Below, piece by piece: positions 42,926 through 52,608 of a stretch of DNA of 64,000 nucleotides. Below the pieces are notes generated by a model that worked only from the letters and a program-made list of their open reading frames with translations, searched no databases and was not told the DNA's origin. Positions within the stretch are counted from its first letter, which is position 1; each line of letters starts with the position of its first letter. The position numbers and the translations under genes are program-made. Source of the DNA: Clostridium sp. NkU-1. GTDB taxonomy: Bacteria > Bacillota_A > Clostridia > Lachnospirales > Lachnospiraceae. The DNA lies in contig BBDR01000002.1 in assembly GCA_001312405.1 (NCBI GenBank), positions 372,001 through 436,000 of the forward strand, in the 5' to 3' direction.

Positions 42926-43153
42926 ATGAAAGGCAAAATTAAAAAAATAATTTTTTTTAGTATGTTATGTACTATGTTGTTTGGAGCTACTATTACGGCT
43001 AGCGCTGCCCATACTGGTTTGGGATGTAGATGGGTAGACACTGGAGGTTATTCATTTTGTAAAACTTGTGATCATAACTGCAAAAAATATGTATGTGCTT
43101 TTGATGATTCAATGCCTGTACATTATAGATGTGAGCATGGACATAATAGATAA
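42926..43153 (+). CDS. Small secreted six-cysteine peptide, unknown function
   Basis: AAAGGAGG lies before the ATG. The 75-residue product has a clear signal peptide (K-G-K-I-K-K then a hydrophobic core and A-S-A-A). The ~47-residue mature part contains six cysteines (G-C-R, F-C-K-T-C, N-C-K, V-C-A, R-C-E) and five histidines. This could mean disulfides or metal binding. I do not recognise a family. A 13-bp perfect inverted repeat (43212-43250) and a stronger T-tailed hairpin (43289-43327) follow. The gap upstream (42417-42925) shows no convincing gene. Confidence 0.55.
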   Translation: MKGKIKKIIFFSMLCTMLFGATITASAAHTGLGCRWVDTGGYSFCKTCDHNCKKYVCAFDDSMPVHYRCEHGHNR

Positions 43154-43288
43154 AAAAAGTTCTTACATCCACATCCAAATTATTGAACTGAAACCAAAAA
43201 GTTGGACAGTAAATGGACTGAGTCCGATATTGAATCAGACTCAGTCCATTCAGTTGTAAACCTATACAATAAAAGAACTGGTTATTAT

Positions 43289-43336
43289 TTGAACTGACCT
43301 CTGTCTACTTGACAGGGACCAGTTCAAAGCAGTCTT
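43289..43336 (+). terminator. Terminator downstream of the cysteine-rich peptide gene
   Basis: TTGAACTG-CCTCTGTC pairs with GACAGGG-CCAGTTCAA around a 5-nt loop, followed by AGCAGTCTTTTTT. It lies between this gene and the convergent cspA. Confidence 0.7.
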
Positions 43337-43350
43337 TTTTATTACGTGGT

Positions 43351-43551
43351 TTATACAGTTTGAACATTAACGGCCTGTAATCCGCGATTACCTTCTGTTA
43401 CATCAAATGTTACAGACTGTCCCTCATCTAAGGTTTTAAAACCGTCCATAGCAAGACCTGAGAAATGAACGAAAATATCGTTGCCCTGCTCGTCGCAGAT
43501 AAAACCAAAACCTTTTTGTGGATTAAACCATTTTACTGTACCTTTAGTCAT
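43351..43551 (-). CDS. Cold shock protein, CspA/CspD type
   Basis: RNA-binding OB-fold chaperone of 66 residues. It shows the RNP1 motif K-G-F-G-F-I and RNP2 I-F-V-H-F, K-W-F-N-P at the start, and a typical G-L-Q-A-V-N-V end. The ATG at 43551 follows AGGAGG on the minus strand. The message has a ~125-nt 5' untranslated region with a 20-bp hairpin, as expected for cold-regulated csp genes. Intact. Confidence 0.95.
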   Translation of the reverse strand: MTKGTVKWFNPQKGFGFICDEQGNDIFVHFSGLAMDGFKTLDEGQSVTFDVTEGNRGLQAVNVQTV

Positions 43552-43602
43552 GAAAGATACCTCCTTAAATATTAATATTGTATTTTTGCTAAAACTAAAA
43601 AT

Positions 43603-43652
43603 CGCATATATATGTAAATCATCAACAGAATAATGACTTACATATACATGCG
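43603..43652 (-). promoter_or_regulatory. Long hairpin in the csp 5' untranslated region
   Basis: A 20-bp stem (CGCATATATATGTAAATCAT against ATGACTTACATATACATGCG, two A/G mismatches that read as G-U in one strand) closes a 10-nt loop, between the promoter and the csp ribosome site. It is a candidate temperature-responsive element. Confidence 0.55.
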
Positions 43653-43682
43653 AAATCAAGACCTTATTTAAATACATTTTTT

Positions 43683-43711
43683 ACTATAACACAACAGTTT
43701 AAATAAGTCAA
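43683..43711 (-). promoter_or_regulatory. Promoter of the csp gene
   Basis: On the minus strand, TTGACT (43711-43706) and TATAGT (43688-43683) are 17 bp apart. Transcription would start near 43676. From 43712 to 44018 I see no gene. Confidence 0.7.
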
Positions 43712-44018
43712 GCAAAAAAATATGGGAAATAGGGAACGCATTGAAAAAAAACATCAAAAGGGCATAAAGTGAACAGTGCAAAGCGGAAAAAGGTGTTCCA
43801 GGCTGAACTTAGTGAGACATCAGGAAACTGGGATTTAATCCAAATTCAGTAAGATGGTGAGAAAACACTGTTTATTGGAGAATATTGGGAGATTAGATTT
43901 ATAAGGTATTCCAGTGATTAGTTAGATTTCTGCTAACCACCAGATACCTTAGGAGGTACTCCACACAGGTAATTATTTCTGTTTTTATATTTTGCTATAA
44001 ATTCAGGTTTGTTTTGCG

Positions 44019-44521
44019 TTAAAATCTTTGCTCATAAATAAACGGAATAACCTCTTCACGCTTGATGCTCAATACATAAGCAAACTCCTCGCAAAGCGTT
44101 TTTTCAGCATCTTTGAGAAAGCATTCGTCAGCGTTCTGCAGCCTCTTGTCTTTATTTATGCTCTTTAGCTCTTGTTTGTGACAACGCAAAGTTTTTATCA
44201 TTTTTATAAGTTCGGAACGGTTGCCGTCTGCAAGAATCTGTCCGTATAATTCTTTCCGCTTACGATTATCCTTAACCCAAATGTAATCTTTACCCGACAT
44301 TTTCTTAACTAGAGAAAAAAATTTCATCGGCAGAGAGAATGTGGCGGACTTCAGTTTTTCTTCTGTTACTTGTAGCTGAGATGTATACTGTCGAGGCAGT
44401 ATGGTAAACAGGTTTAAGTACATAATATGGGTGAATTTTTTTCATCCATGCACATATCCTGTAATCCGGTAACCTTACAAACACCATGACTTCCGTATAT
44501 GATGACATCGCCTATGTTCAT
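44019..44521 (-). CDS. CarD/CdnL-family transcription regulator (two frameshifts)
   Basis: RNA polymerase-interacting protein. Start M-N-I-G-D-V-I-I-Y-G-S-H-G-V-C-K-V is the CarD_CdnL_TRCF (RID-like) domain; then Y-V-L-K-P-V-Y and E-V-R-H-I-L-S-A-D-E-I; and a helical C-terminal half (W-V-K-D-N-R-K-R-K-E-L-Y, E-E-F-A-Y-V-L-S-I-K). Two T7/A7 runs (near 44437 and 44310 on the plus strand) each need one base less. Repaired length ~167 residues is normal. An AGAGGTG site precedes the ATG at 44521. Confidence 0.8.
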
Positions 44522-45548
44522 AATATCGCACCTCTTTCTAATAAAAAAAGCGGTTCACTAATACTGGACTTTCGTCCCTGTAAAGCAAACCACACATCTG
44601 ATATATATATTATAGCACAATTATAAATGAAATGTATACGGTAATTTCCTCCAAAATTGGCGACTATATCATGGGCTGATCTATTTAATATTTTCCGGAG
44701 TGCCGGGGGAGAGAGGGTAAGCAAAATGATGAAATAAAGAGATGAAAGTCTTTCAAAGGAGAAATAAAATAATGAATGAGCAAGATTATGATAATTTCTT
44801 TAGATTGCTTTGTAAATTACAAATTAAAGCACCATGCTGTAAAACTTTAAGCTGATAGTGTCATAGGTCTAATTTAGATGTTGTTGCTGTAATAATATTC
44901 CGGCAATATGGTGTAATTGAGCAGCAGTACCAATATGTGAATAATCTTCATGCAACATTATCTGCAACCATACCGGGAGTGCTATAAAGTAAACTCTAGT
45001 GCTGGTACTTTTAAAGAGTAATTGGGATAAATTGTTTTTCATAAAAACACGTATAATCCAATTATCTTAGATGGTAATTGGATTTTTCCTTTCTCTCAGA
45101 ATCTACTGGGTCTTTTAATCCATCTCTGATATATTTTGAAATGGCACTGTGGATCTGTACCCGTAGAATTACGGCTTTGACTGTTTTGAGTTGACTCAGA
45201 CCACCGCTTTTTGTCTACTACTGTTAATCAGTTTGTTAACGCATCGACGTTTGTATTTACGTGATTACACAGCCGAATTCTTTGTGGAAGACACCTCAAA
45301 AATATAATGTGATGAATGAAAAAGAATAATACAGGAAATATCTGTAAGCCAATGAAAGGTGGTTTTCAACCTATATGAAAAGAAAATGAATTATGGCTAA
45401 TACAAAAATTAAGATGCAACTTGTGATGCTGGTCATGCAGATGGTAATAATAGTAAGCAGACTATTACCACAACACCATTACATGTGATAATAAGAGTTG
45501 AAACTTCGATTTCATTAGGAGAATATAAAAATGGAGGTGGGAGAAATT
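44522..45548. other. Kilobase gap with only short coding-like fragments
   Basis: AT-rich. A 27-codon reading frame at 44772 has a good AAAGGAG site (M-N-E-Q-D-Y-D-N-F-F) but no recognisable identity. On the minus strand around 45040-45190 an open stretch of ~50 codons lacks a start (contains V-Q-I-H-S-A-I-S-K-Y-I-R-D-G-L). Both look like residues of decayed genes. No RNA gene or repeat was recognised. Confidence 0.4.
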
Positions 45549-45920
45549 ATGATTCAAGATGTATTGAAGCTTATTGAGTAAAAGAATAAAGCGGAGATCG
45601 AGTTGGAAGCGATTAGAAGTAAATTAATAGATGCGGCTAATGAATTAAGCTTTAATATTTTGGAAAATTACTTTTATGATACAATAAAAGATTTATTTAC
45701 GCAGGTTCAATATTTGATTGCTGGCGCTAAGAGAGAAATGTTATCTGATATTGCTGAAAGTAAGAAAACCCCAAAATATCCACAATTATTAAAGCCTGCA
45801 TACTATCCGGAAATTGACACATTAAACATTTCGGATGTAAGGACTGTGGAGATTCATGTATTTCAATTTCTGAAAGCGATTTGGAGAAATATAAAAAGGT
45901 ATTTCATTGGGGGAGAATAG
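45549..45920 (+). pseudogene. Hypothetical helical protein interrupted by an in-frame stop
   Basis: GGAGG-TGGGAGAA precedes an ATG at 45549. The frame reads M-I-Q-D-V-L-K-L-I-E, then TAA, then continues K-N-K-A-E-I-E-L-E-A-I-R-S-K-L-I-D for another ~110 codons to 45920. A CAA-to-TAA change would explain the stop; the start at TTG 45603 is less convincing. The product would be ~123 residues, helical, with no known domain. The following 45921-46376 holds more open fragments (one of 50 codons from ATG 45957) that I cannot identify. Confidence 0.45.
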
Positions 45921-46376
45921 GCAACTCCTTGACAGAAGCGCGAGATAAAGAACTCGATGAATTACATTTTGTCTCAGGATGTATACAATAATGAGAATAA
46001 AGAATTTGAGTTGAAAGAAGTTCCATTCGATATTGATAATATAAATGCAAGATACTTATGGATTTGTTCAAGGCCGGTCAGGGACGAATACTCCGAAGGA
46101 GATGAATGAGGAACTTCAAGTATCGCAATTAAAAAGTTTTAGAGACAGTGCATAGCACTGCCCCAAAACAACCAGGAATGGACGCTGATGCCCCCATAAT
46201 TTTAGACCTATAGAGTAGAAACCATTTAAGAAGAGTGTTAAGGCAATTGTCGAAGCAACCGTATATAATGGTTTGATTCGCGCAGCACATGATCTGCTAG
46301 CAAAGGTAAAATAATACTTCGTATTTTACATTCATTGATTCCTTTTGTACCAGCTTCTTTGAAATCGCGGTATTTT

Positions 46377-47145
46377 TCAGTTTTTTTGTAATGTTGTATC
46401 TGTTACGCTGTCAATTGTCATATCAGTAGCTGCCCTTGCCGCTTGCATTAAATTATTATATTCCCCAGCAAAATCATTTGCTGTTTTTATGAGATCGCAT
46501 TCGGTTGGATCAAGCAAACCTCGGATAAACAATGCATGTTCCATCATAATTTGATCCCAAAACAGCTCGGTTTCTTTTAAGGTTTCTTCTGGATTCTGCT
46601 GTTTTTCCAACGCGACTAAATGGCTATGATACATTTTGGCTTCACGCAGGATATGTTCAATGAGAAGTGGGTAGTTTACCGTGAACATGAGACAGGACAA
46701 TACGTTATTTAATATTCTTGTCTTGAATTCGATAAGACCTTCCAGTATTGGTATGGCGAAGGCATTCAGTTGGCTTACCTGCTGTATCAATGCAGGGGTA
46801 ATCAAGGGATTGACTGTGCCATAAAGAGCTTCTTCCAACTTTGTGATCTCCTGATTGATGGCTATGCCGGTAAAGTATTGTGTTTTTTGTTCGCTGCCAA
46901 GAGTGTAATCTGTGACGATTTCACCGGAGGACGCAACAAGAGGGCTGATAATACCATTCCCCAATACTACGGCATTATGTAAAATAGCCTCGAACTGCTG
47001 CTTGTATTGATCAGCAACAATGGAAAAGTCAGGATTGGCCGGAGTAAAGCCAGCTTCCAGGAATAAGGAATGCTCTTTCATAATGCGTCCAAAAAAACAT
47101 ATTTAGCTCAAGTGAGAGGATTACATATTGCTGTTCAGTAATCAT
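46377..47145 (-). CDS. DUF2935 (ferritin-like helical) protein, frameshifted near start
   Basis: A helical ~256-residue protein of the clostridial/bacillar DUF2935 family. Two repeats each contain E-H-x-x-F-I/L (M-K-E-H-S-L-F-L-E-A-G-F and M-M-E-H-A-L-F-I-R-G-L-L-D) and H-I-L-R-E-A-K-M-Y, suggesting a metal-binding four-helix bundle; function is unproven. The true start is at 47145 (M-I-T-E-Q-Q-Y-V-I-L), with AAAGGAG upstream. A run of seven A (plus strand) near 47090 breaks the frame; six restores it. Confidence 0.8.
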
Positions 47146-47372
47146 AGAAAATCTCCTTTATTATTCTACCGTTATCATATGCCAGAGCTGATGGCTTATT
47201 GACTGAAAAATAAGAAATACTTATATATTTATTTGTTGGGTTTTGGGAAACGAATAATGAGATTAATTGATGCAGATATATCAAAGAGGTGGATCGTGGC
47301 AGGTGGTCAATACTGTATAAACCACCACATCCCAAACGAAATTTAAGCACATGAAATGTGGTGGACATAAAA

Positions 47373-47741
47373 TTAAGCTTCTTCACCAATAGGATCATCA
47401 ATCAAGGTGGCTGCTCTAAAGTCATGAAAGTGACCATCGCTAGTTTCTGTTACGGATTCGAGAAAATGAACATGTCTGTCCCCAACAGGAATTGCAAGCG
47501 ATGTTTTGCCACGAAATTCATGAAAATGATCTTCATAAAAATCCGTTTTAAATTTTACTTCATGAAAGTGGTTATTACCAGCAGGAATTGCTTCACCGGA
47601 AACCGTGGCAAAACGATGATTATGTGGATCTTCTTCGCGTTCTGCTATCTGTACGCTGCCTTGAATTTCGTGATTGTGTGACCTTTGTTTATATTGACAT
47701 TCACAACATTCTTTATACCAATTTTGGTTATAATTCCCCAT
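47373..47741 (-). CDS. YmaF-family histidine-rich protein
   Basis: The intact 122-residue product carries repeating H-x-H motifs roughly every 20-25 residues: R-S-H-N-H-E, D-P-H-N-H-R-F, N-N-H-F-H-E-V, D-H-F-H-E-F, R-H-V-H-F-L, G-H-F-H-D-F. It also has an N-terminal C-C-E-C. This pattern defines the YmaF family. The regular histidine pairs suggest metal binding or a coat/biofilm structural role, which is inference. AGGAGT lies 9 nt before the ATG. It is divergent from the fragment at 47961. Confidence 0.8.
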   Translation of the reverse strand: MGNYNQNWYKECCECQYKQRSHNHEIQGSVQIAEREEDPHNHRFATVSGEAIPAGNNHFHEVKFKTDFYEDHFHEFRGKTSLAIPVGDRHVHFLESVTETSDGHFHDFRAATLIDDPIGEEA

Positions 47742-47960
47742 ATTGATTTACTCCTGTGCTTTAATATTATGAAAACTTTGTTTTTCATAATTATTATATG
47801 AAGATAATGCATTAAGGTGTTGTTTCTAGACGGGGAATTAAGGCTGAACAGAAGGTTCAACTGGAAAGGAGATAGTATCACACTAAGTTGTACAGGAAGA
47901 TGCACAAAGATAAATAAAGACTAACTATTAAAAGTCAAACAAAGACATTTAATCCTATCA

Positions 47961-48381
47961 ATGGTTGTTGAGGCTAATATTATGTCAAGAGGAGAAGTCT
48001 GTTCTCACTTAGATACTTTAATTGAAAGGGGTAATAAAATTCCAAGCTGGAAAAATGCCACAGACAAATGGAAACAAGATCGTTATTATATCATTAGTTA
48101 TAATGCCAACAATTTACCAAAAGTAATATTTGATAGAATTATTCTAAAATATTCGGAAATAACGCAAAAGAGCAATAGGAATAGCTACTCCTGAGCAAGA
48201 GGTTATGTGGGCAGCGCAAAAACAAGTTGAAAATAAAATTCCCAAATTTCCCACATGTAACTCAACCAACATTACACGTATATCAGCAGCCTCAAAAGTA
48301 ATTAATGCTGGAATGTTTGGACTACTGGGGAATAAAAGAAAGAAGACTTTCCATTGTAACAATTGCAAATATGAGCGGTAA
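47961..48381 (+). pseudogene. Zinc-ribbon protein remnant of phage or conjugative type
   Basis: The N-terminal ~75 codons (E-V-C-S-H-L-D-T-L-I-E-R-G-N) are open, then the frame shifts near 48170-48190 and continues I-A-T-P-E-Q-E-V-M-W. It ends with a zinc-ribbon-like tail: P-T-C-N-S-T-N-I, A-S-K-V-I-N-A-G-M-F-G-L-L-G, then F-H-C-N-N-C-K-Y-E. Such tails are common in small phage-associated Firmicute proteins, where the first knuckle is CPxC. Here the first Cys is replaced by Phe-Pro, another sign of decay. A terminator follows at 48390-48424. Confidence 0.5.
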
Positions 48382-48389
48382 AATGATAA

Positions 48390-48424
48390 AAGAATCTCTC
48401 TGATTATTAGAGGTTCTTTTTTAT
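48390..48424 (+). terminator. Terminator after zinc-ribbon remnant
   Basis: AAGAA-CTCT / AGAG-TTCTT hairpin followed by TTTT. I find no gene on either strand of 48425-48776 that I would support. Confidence 0.6.
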
Positions 48425-48776
48425 GCCAGTCGAATAAATGTTCTGGCTGTGATATTTCTTGATCTCTTTCTTCGATTCTTAAGCAATTGGTTTATGAGAT
48501 TGCATACACACTTCGTATAACCCGTCTTCAGTAAGAAACCACTTTTCTTGAATGCCTCTAGGGGTGGCAGATTTGGCTTCCATCCTGTAATAATGTGATA
48601 AAACAGGATATAAAAAACTAAAAAAATTTTAGGCATGCTAAAATTAATTGTACACAATGCCGAATTTTCATATGGAATTTAAGTTACAATGTCCATTGTA
48701 GGAGTGAATCCTTAGTGATAAGATTATTATATAAAAAAATATTTAGATAACACAAAAAAATAAGAGGAGTTTACTT

Positions 48777-49451
48777 GTGAAAAATTCAGACATGTTTAAA
48801 CGTTATGGACTGTTTATTGCAGGAGTTATATTCAGTGCATTGGGAATCAGCCTTATAACGAAAGCAGGGCTTGGTACATCACCGATTACAAGCCTTGCTT
48901 TTGTGTTGACCTTTATCTTTCCTAAGAGCCTGGGCGTATTTACAATGATGGTTAATTTTGCTATGTTTCTGCTTGAGGCAGTTCTTTTGGGAAAAACCTT
49001 TAAGAAGATCCAGCTTTTGCAGCTTCCTGCCGCACTTCTGTTTTCCCTGTGCATTGACGCATGGATGTATCTGCTCTCCTTCTGGCAGGTGGGAAGTTAT
49101 CTGGGTGAAGCTCTGATGCTGCTCTCGGGCTGCGTATTCTTAGGCTTTGGAATATCCCTTGAAGTGATTCCCAATGTGCTTATCCTGCCTGGAGAAGGTC
49201 TGGTAAGGGTGATAGCAGGGCTTACAGGCTGGAGGTTCGGCAGGGTTAAGACCGGATTTGACCTGAGTATTGTTATCAGTGCTGTGATTGTGTCTGCACT
49301 TGTGACAGGCAGCGTGCTGGGAATCAGGGAGGGAACAGTGATAGCTGCTCTTATTGTAGGAAGTATTTCTCATTTTTTTATAGACAAGGTATCTGGCCTG
49401 CTTGCAGGGTGGATACCCGCTTATACCAATACAGGGGATGCCTGTCTGTAG
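48777..49451 (+). CDS. YczE/YyaS/YitT-type integral membrane protein
   Basis: The intact 224-residue product has about five to six TM helices and begins after a charged M-K-N-S-D-M-F-K-R-Y. The start is GTG with AGAGGAG 9-10 nt upstream. G-I-S-L-I-T-K-A-G-L-G-T-S-P-I-T and G-L-V-R-V-I-A match the YczE family of small membrane proteins, sometimes placed near transport or antibiotic-synthesis genes. Function unknown. Its GC content looks higher than that of the flanking AT-rich DNA. A terminator follows at 49542-49568. Confidence 0.8.
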   Translation: MKNSDMFKRYGLFIAGVIFSALGISLITKAGLGTSPITSLAFVLTFIFPKSLGVFTMMVNFAMFLLEAVLLGKTFKKIQLLQLPAALLFSLCIDAWMYLLSFWQVGSYLGEALMLLSGCVFLGFGISLEVIPNVLILPGEGLVRVIAGLTGWRFGRVKTGFDLSIVISAVIVSALVTGSVLGIREGTVIAALIVGSISHFFIDKVSGLLAGWIPAYTNTGDACL

Positions 49452-49541
49452 GCGTTGTTTCTGTTAGTCCGCCGGAAACCGGGTACCTCTGTATAAAATG
49501 ACGGTCATAGCAACGCCCCTACACAATCTCTATCGTACAAA

Positions 49542-49572
49542 AAGAGCCAGTCTAATGGCTTGGCTCTTAATT
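49542..49572 (+). terminator. Terminator after YczE-like gene
   Basis: AAGAGCCA / TGGCTCTT with an 11-nt loop, followed by AATTTTATC. It may also serve the convergent P63C remnant. Confidence 0.65.
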
Positions 49573-49605
49573 TTATCTGACTAGCTAATTCAAAATATGG
49601 TCCCA

Positions 49606-50389
49606 TTAAATTTTCTCTTCATCAGGAACACTGAATGCCTTTCTAAAAATTGGTTCAAACTCATCCCATGTATCAAACCCTTTCATCATAGTAGTAGAAG
49701 TAGAGATTTGCTGGACTATATGCTGATAACCTGTTTCCTGAGAAAGTCCTTGGTGTAAGCGGTATTTTCTGTATCCGTTTTTATTTAAAATTGGATTGAG
49801 TTTTTTCAACTCATCCAAAATTCCTTCTGGTAATCGATTGTAAACGAGAAAATTTGTAATCTGTCCAGCATATGGAGTTTTTAATCTACCTTTATAATCC
49901 CAACCCCTTAGTCTGAACATCTGCTTATAAAATTCATCTGGGAAGGTTTTTACCCATGGTAAAAATTCTTCTGCTATGTATTGAGCGAATAATTCTTGCA
50001 ATGCTTTTGCATCACGTTCAAATTGATAACCTGTTGCTTCATCAATTAATACAATAATACCGACCTTGGCAAGAGATCTCATTAAAATATCCGCTACATC
50101 TGCAAGCTGTTTTTGACTTTCCAATAACACATCATCATCTCTTGCAGACAAGTAAATATCACAAATACTAGAAAGTATTTCTGGTCTATAACCAATGAGT
50201 TCCCTACCGTTTCTGGTATATTCAACAGAAAAATAGTCTTGTGCAAATTCTCTTTCTATATATGGTAAAAGATTATTTGTGGTTAAAAAATGCTGGTGTA
50301 TTCTTTAGGCGATATCCTTCAGACGGTTTACCTTTTCTGGGTCTATCAAATACAGCGAAAACGGCCACGTTTGTTAATATCTGTTTAAT
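49606..50389 (-). pseudogene. P63C-domain phage protein, N-terminally truncated and frameshifted
   Basis: Reading leftward from ~50389 the protein starts mid-domain (N-V-A-V-F-A-V-F-D-R-P-R-K-G-K). It shifts frame near 50283 at a T-run and continues L-L-P-Y-I-E-R-E-F through I-D-E-A-T-G-Y-Q and F-P-D-E-F-Y-K-Q-M-F-R-L-R-G-W. It ends in the P63C core (Y-R-K-Y-R-L-H-Q-G-L-S-Q-E-T-G-Y-Q-H). The P63C family is found mainly in phages and mobile elements; its function is not established. The first ~40 residues and the start codon are missing, so I call it a remnant. The sequence from 50390 to 50854 is non-coding apart from unassigned fragments. Confidence 0.7.
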
Positions 50390-50854
50390 TCATACTTATA
50401 ATATCCAGCGCCTCATGAAGCGTTGATATCGTGTACACTTTGGAACATGCATTAACAGCACAATGAAATATGGCTTTCATGTACTGTGAGGAGTGGTGCT
50501 CTCTGAACACTCCCTATCTTCAATGACCTTATCCCGACATTGCTTGCGCAATTGTTACCATCGGATTATACATAGTGATACATAGATAGGGCTAGCTGCT
50601 TCGTTGGTGATTGTACATCTGCTGGGAATTATTTTTTATCCCTAGAAATCTCACTCCGGTGTGTAAACCGTTTGACTTGTTTGCCTTGTTTTTCGGCTTC
50701 TTCTAGAATAGAAGAGTAGTGAGCATTACACTTTCAAGCAATTAATCCTCTTTTTATTTTAAAACTTTCGTCTCATGGAATTGTTTATATCGCCATTATG
50801 ATATATTCTTCCCCATGATAGTCATGCACAACACCAGCAAACTCTTTGAAAAAT

Positions 50855-51281
50855 TCATTCTTTAGTATAGAATGTTTTACCTGAATATTGTGTAAGATTA
50901 GACTTTAAAATGTAGGTATGTATCCTCGATCTGTTTTTTGTGATTTTCCTACTTGCATTAAGCAGACTTACAGAATAGTAGATATCATATTTTACACATA
51001 TTCTTCTAATGGCGGCATCTTCATCGTTTCCGTATACCTCTGTATAATGATTAAACATTTGGTCGAGACATTTTTTTACAAATTGGTAGATGATAATTCC
51101 AACCGGCGTAAAGTTCGCTTTGGGAAGCTGGGAAGTTATCTAACTTCAAGTATTTTGTTCCACAAGTAGGACACTTATAGAAATTTGGTTCTTCGTCTTC
51201 ATTTCGCTTGATTTTTGGAATTGCCGTATTTTTAGACGGTGCAGTAGCAGTAACACGTCTATTAGATTTTTCTTGTGCCAT
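50855..51281 (-). CDS. Zinc-ribbon phage-type hypothetical protein (frameshifted, possibly truncated)
   Basis: Begins M-A-Q-E-K-S-N-R-R-V at 51281. A zinc-ribbon reads Y-K-C-P-T-C-G-T-K-Y and later I-C-K-K-C-L (after removing one base from the run of seven T near 51072, plus strand). It then continues F-N-H-Y-T-E-V-Y-G-N-D-E-D-A-A-I-R-R-I-C. Similar proteins occur in clostridial prophages near replication or packaging genes. The end at 50855 follows another probable frame change, so the real protein may be longer. A small in-frame hydrophobic peptide reading (51358 to ~51262) overlaps its start and is uncertain. Confidence 0.55.
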
Positions 51282-51463
51282 TTACACACACCACCTTTTT
51301 TTACAATAAAATAAGCACCAACCGCCAGGGCAGTGGTGCATGTTAATAGTTTCAACACTTAATTTCTAAATGAAAGCGCAGATTCAACAGAAAAATAATC
51401 AGCATTTTCTATATCACTAAATTGTCATATCAGTAAAAAAAATATTGATATAATCTTGTCGAT

Positions 51464-51484
51464 GTTATATACTTTTAATATAAC
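51464..51484. promoter_or_regulatory. Palindrome upstream of alcohol dehydrogenase
   Basis: GTTATAT-(7 nt)-ATATAAC, perfect 7-bp arms, ends 18 bp before the start codon and just before the AAAGGAGG site. It is placed like an operator or a 5' hairpin. Confidence 0.45.
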
Positions 51485-51502
51485 TAAAAGGAGGTATACA
51501 TA

Positions 51503-52555
51503 ATGAAAGGTTTTGGAATGCTCTCTATTGATAAAGCAGGTTGGATTGAAAAAGAACGTCCGGATTGTGGGGCTCTAGACGCAATTATCCGCCCAATAGT
51601 ACTCGCTCCATGCTCTTCTGACAACCATCTTCTCCACGGTGGCTTCGGAGACCGTAAAGATTTAATTCTTGGACATGAGGCAGTGGGAGAGATTGTTGAA
51701 GTCGGTAATTTGGTCAAGAATTTTAGAATAGGAGATATTGTTGTCGTACCATGTACCACTCCGAATTGGCTTGCCGAGAACGTACAAGGGGAATATAATA
51801 CGCATGACGAAGGACTCATGAAAAGTTTTAAGTTCTTAGGTTCTAAAGATGGTACTTTTGCGGAATACTTTCATGTTAATCAGGCAGATGCCAATCTAGT
51901 CCTTTTACCAGAAAATGTATCACCAGAAGCTGCTCTAATGACCGTTGACATGATGTCTACTGGTTTACATGGTGTGGAAAACGCTAATGTCAGATTCGGT
52001 GATAAGGTTGTTGTCATCGGCATAGGGCCTGTTGGACTTATGTCAGTTGCAGGAGCTAAACTGCATGGTGCTGGTCAACTGATTGCAATCGGAACACGCC
52101 CGAATTGTGTTAAAATTGCAAAAGAATATGGAGCAACAGATATTGTAAGTTATAAAGATGGTGATATCGTAAAACAGGTACTTGAATTAACCAAGGGCGG
52201 TGCTGATTCTGTCATCATTGCCGGGGGAGATGGCGATATCCTACGACAGGCAGTGGAAATGACGGTTCCGGGAGGATATATTTCCAATGTTAATTTCTTT
52301 GACGGTCAGGACGTGCTCTCTATGCCCACATTATCATGGGGACTTGGCATGTCAAATAAAACAATCCGTGGAGGATTCTGTCCAGGCGGCGCCCTTCGTA
52401 TTAGAAAAATGCTTAATATGGTTCAACATGGTAGAGTTGACACAACAAAACTTATTACACATCGATATAACGGATTTTCAAAAATTGAAGACGCTTTTTA
52501 TTTAATGGATCAGAAGCCAAGTGATCTAATTAAACCAATAGTTTTTATTGATTAG
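51503..52555 (+). CDS. NADP-dependent secondary alcohol dehydrogenase (isopropanol dehydrogenase type)
   Basis: Zinc-dependent medium-chain dehydrogenase that interconverts secondary alcohols and ketones, like the C. beijerinckii and Thermoanaerobacter enzymes. The 350-residue product is intact, with the same start (M-K-G-F-x-M-L). Catalytic zinc ligands are visible: Cys37, His59-Glu60, and Asp149 (T-V-D-M-M-S-T-G, equal to Asp150 there). The Rossmann motif is G-I-G-P-V-G. NADP recognition is conserved as I-G-T-R-P, with Thr for Ser199 but Arg200 kept, and Tyr in S-Y-K-D-G. AAAGGAGG precedes the ATG. It is a lone gene in otherwise decayed surroundings. Confidence 0.93.
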   Translation: MKGFGMLSIDKAGWIEKERPDCGALDAIIRPIVLAPCSSDNHLLHGGFGDRKDLILGHEAVGEIVEVGNLVKNFRIGDIVVVPCTTPNWLAENVQGEYNTHDEGLMKSFKFLGSKDGTFAEYFHVNQADANLVLLPENVSPEAALMTVDMMSTGLHGVENANVRFGDKVVVIGIGPVGLMSVAGAKLHGAGQLIAIGTRPNCVKIAKEYGATDIVSYKDGDIVKQVLELTKGGADSVIIAGGDGDILRQAVEMTVPGGYISNVNFFDGQDVLSMPTLSWGLGMSNKTIRGGFCPGGALRIRKMLNMVQHGRVDTTKLITHRYNGFSKIEDAFYLMDQKPSDLIKPIVFID

Positions 52556-52608
52556 TTTTACAAGTAACTCCATTATTAGACTTTCAAATTCAGAACTTTT
52601 ATTATTTT

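Noticed and set aside
48421..48657. Minus-strand frame resembling a transposase tail
   Set aside because: Basic residues near the end suggested a transposase, but no catalytic motif, terminal inverted repeat or start signal could be found.
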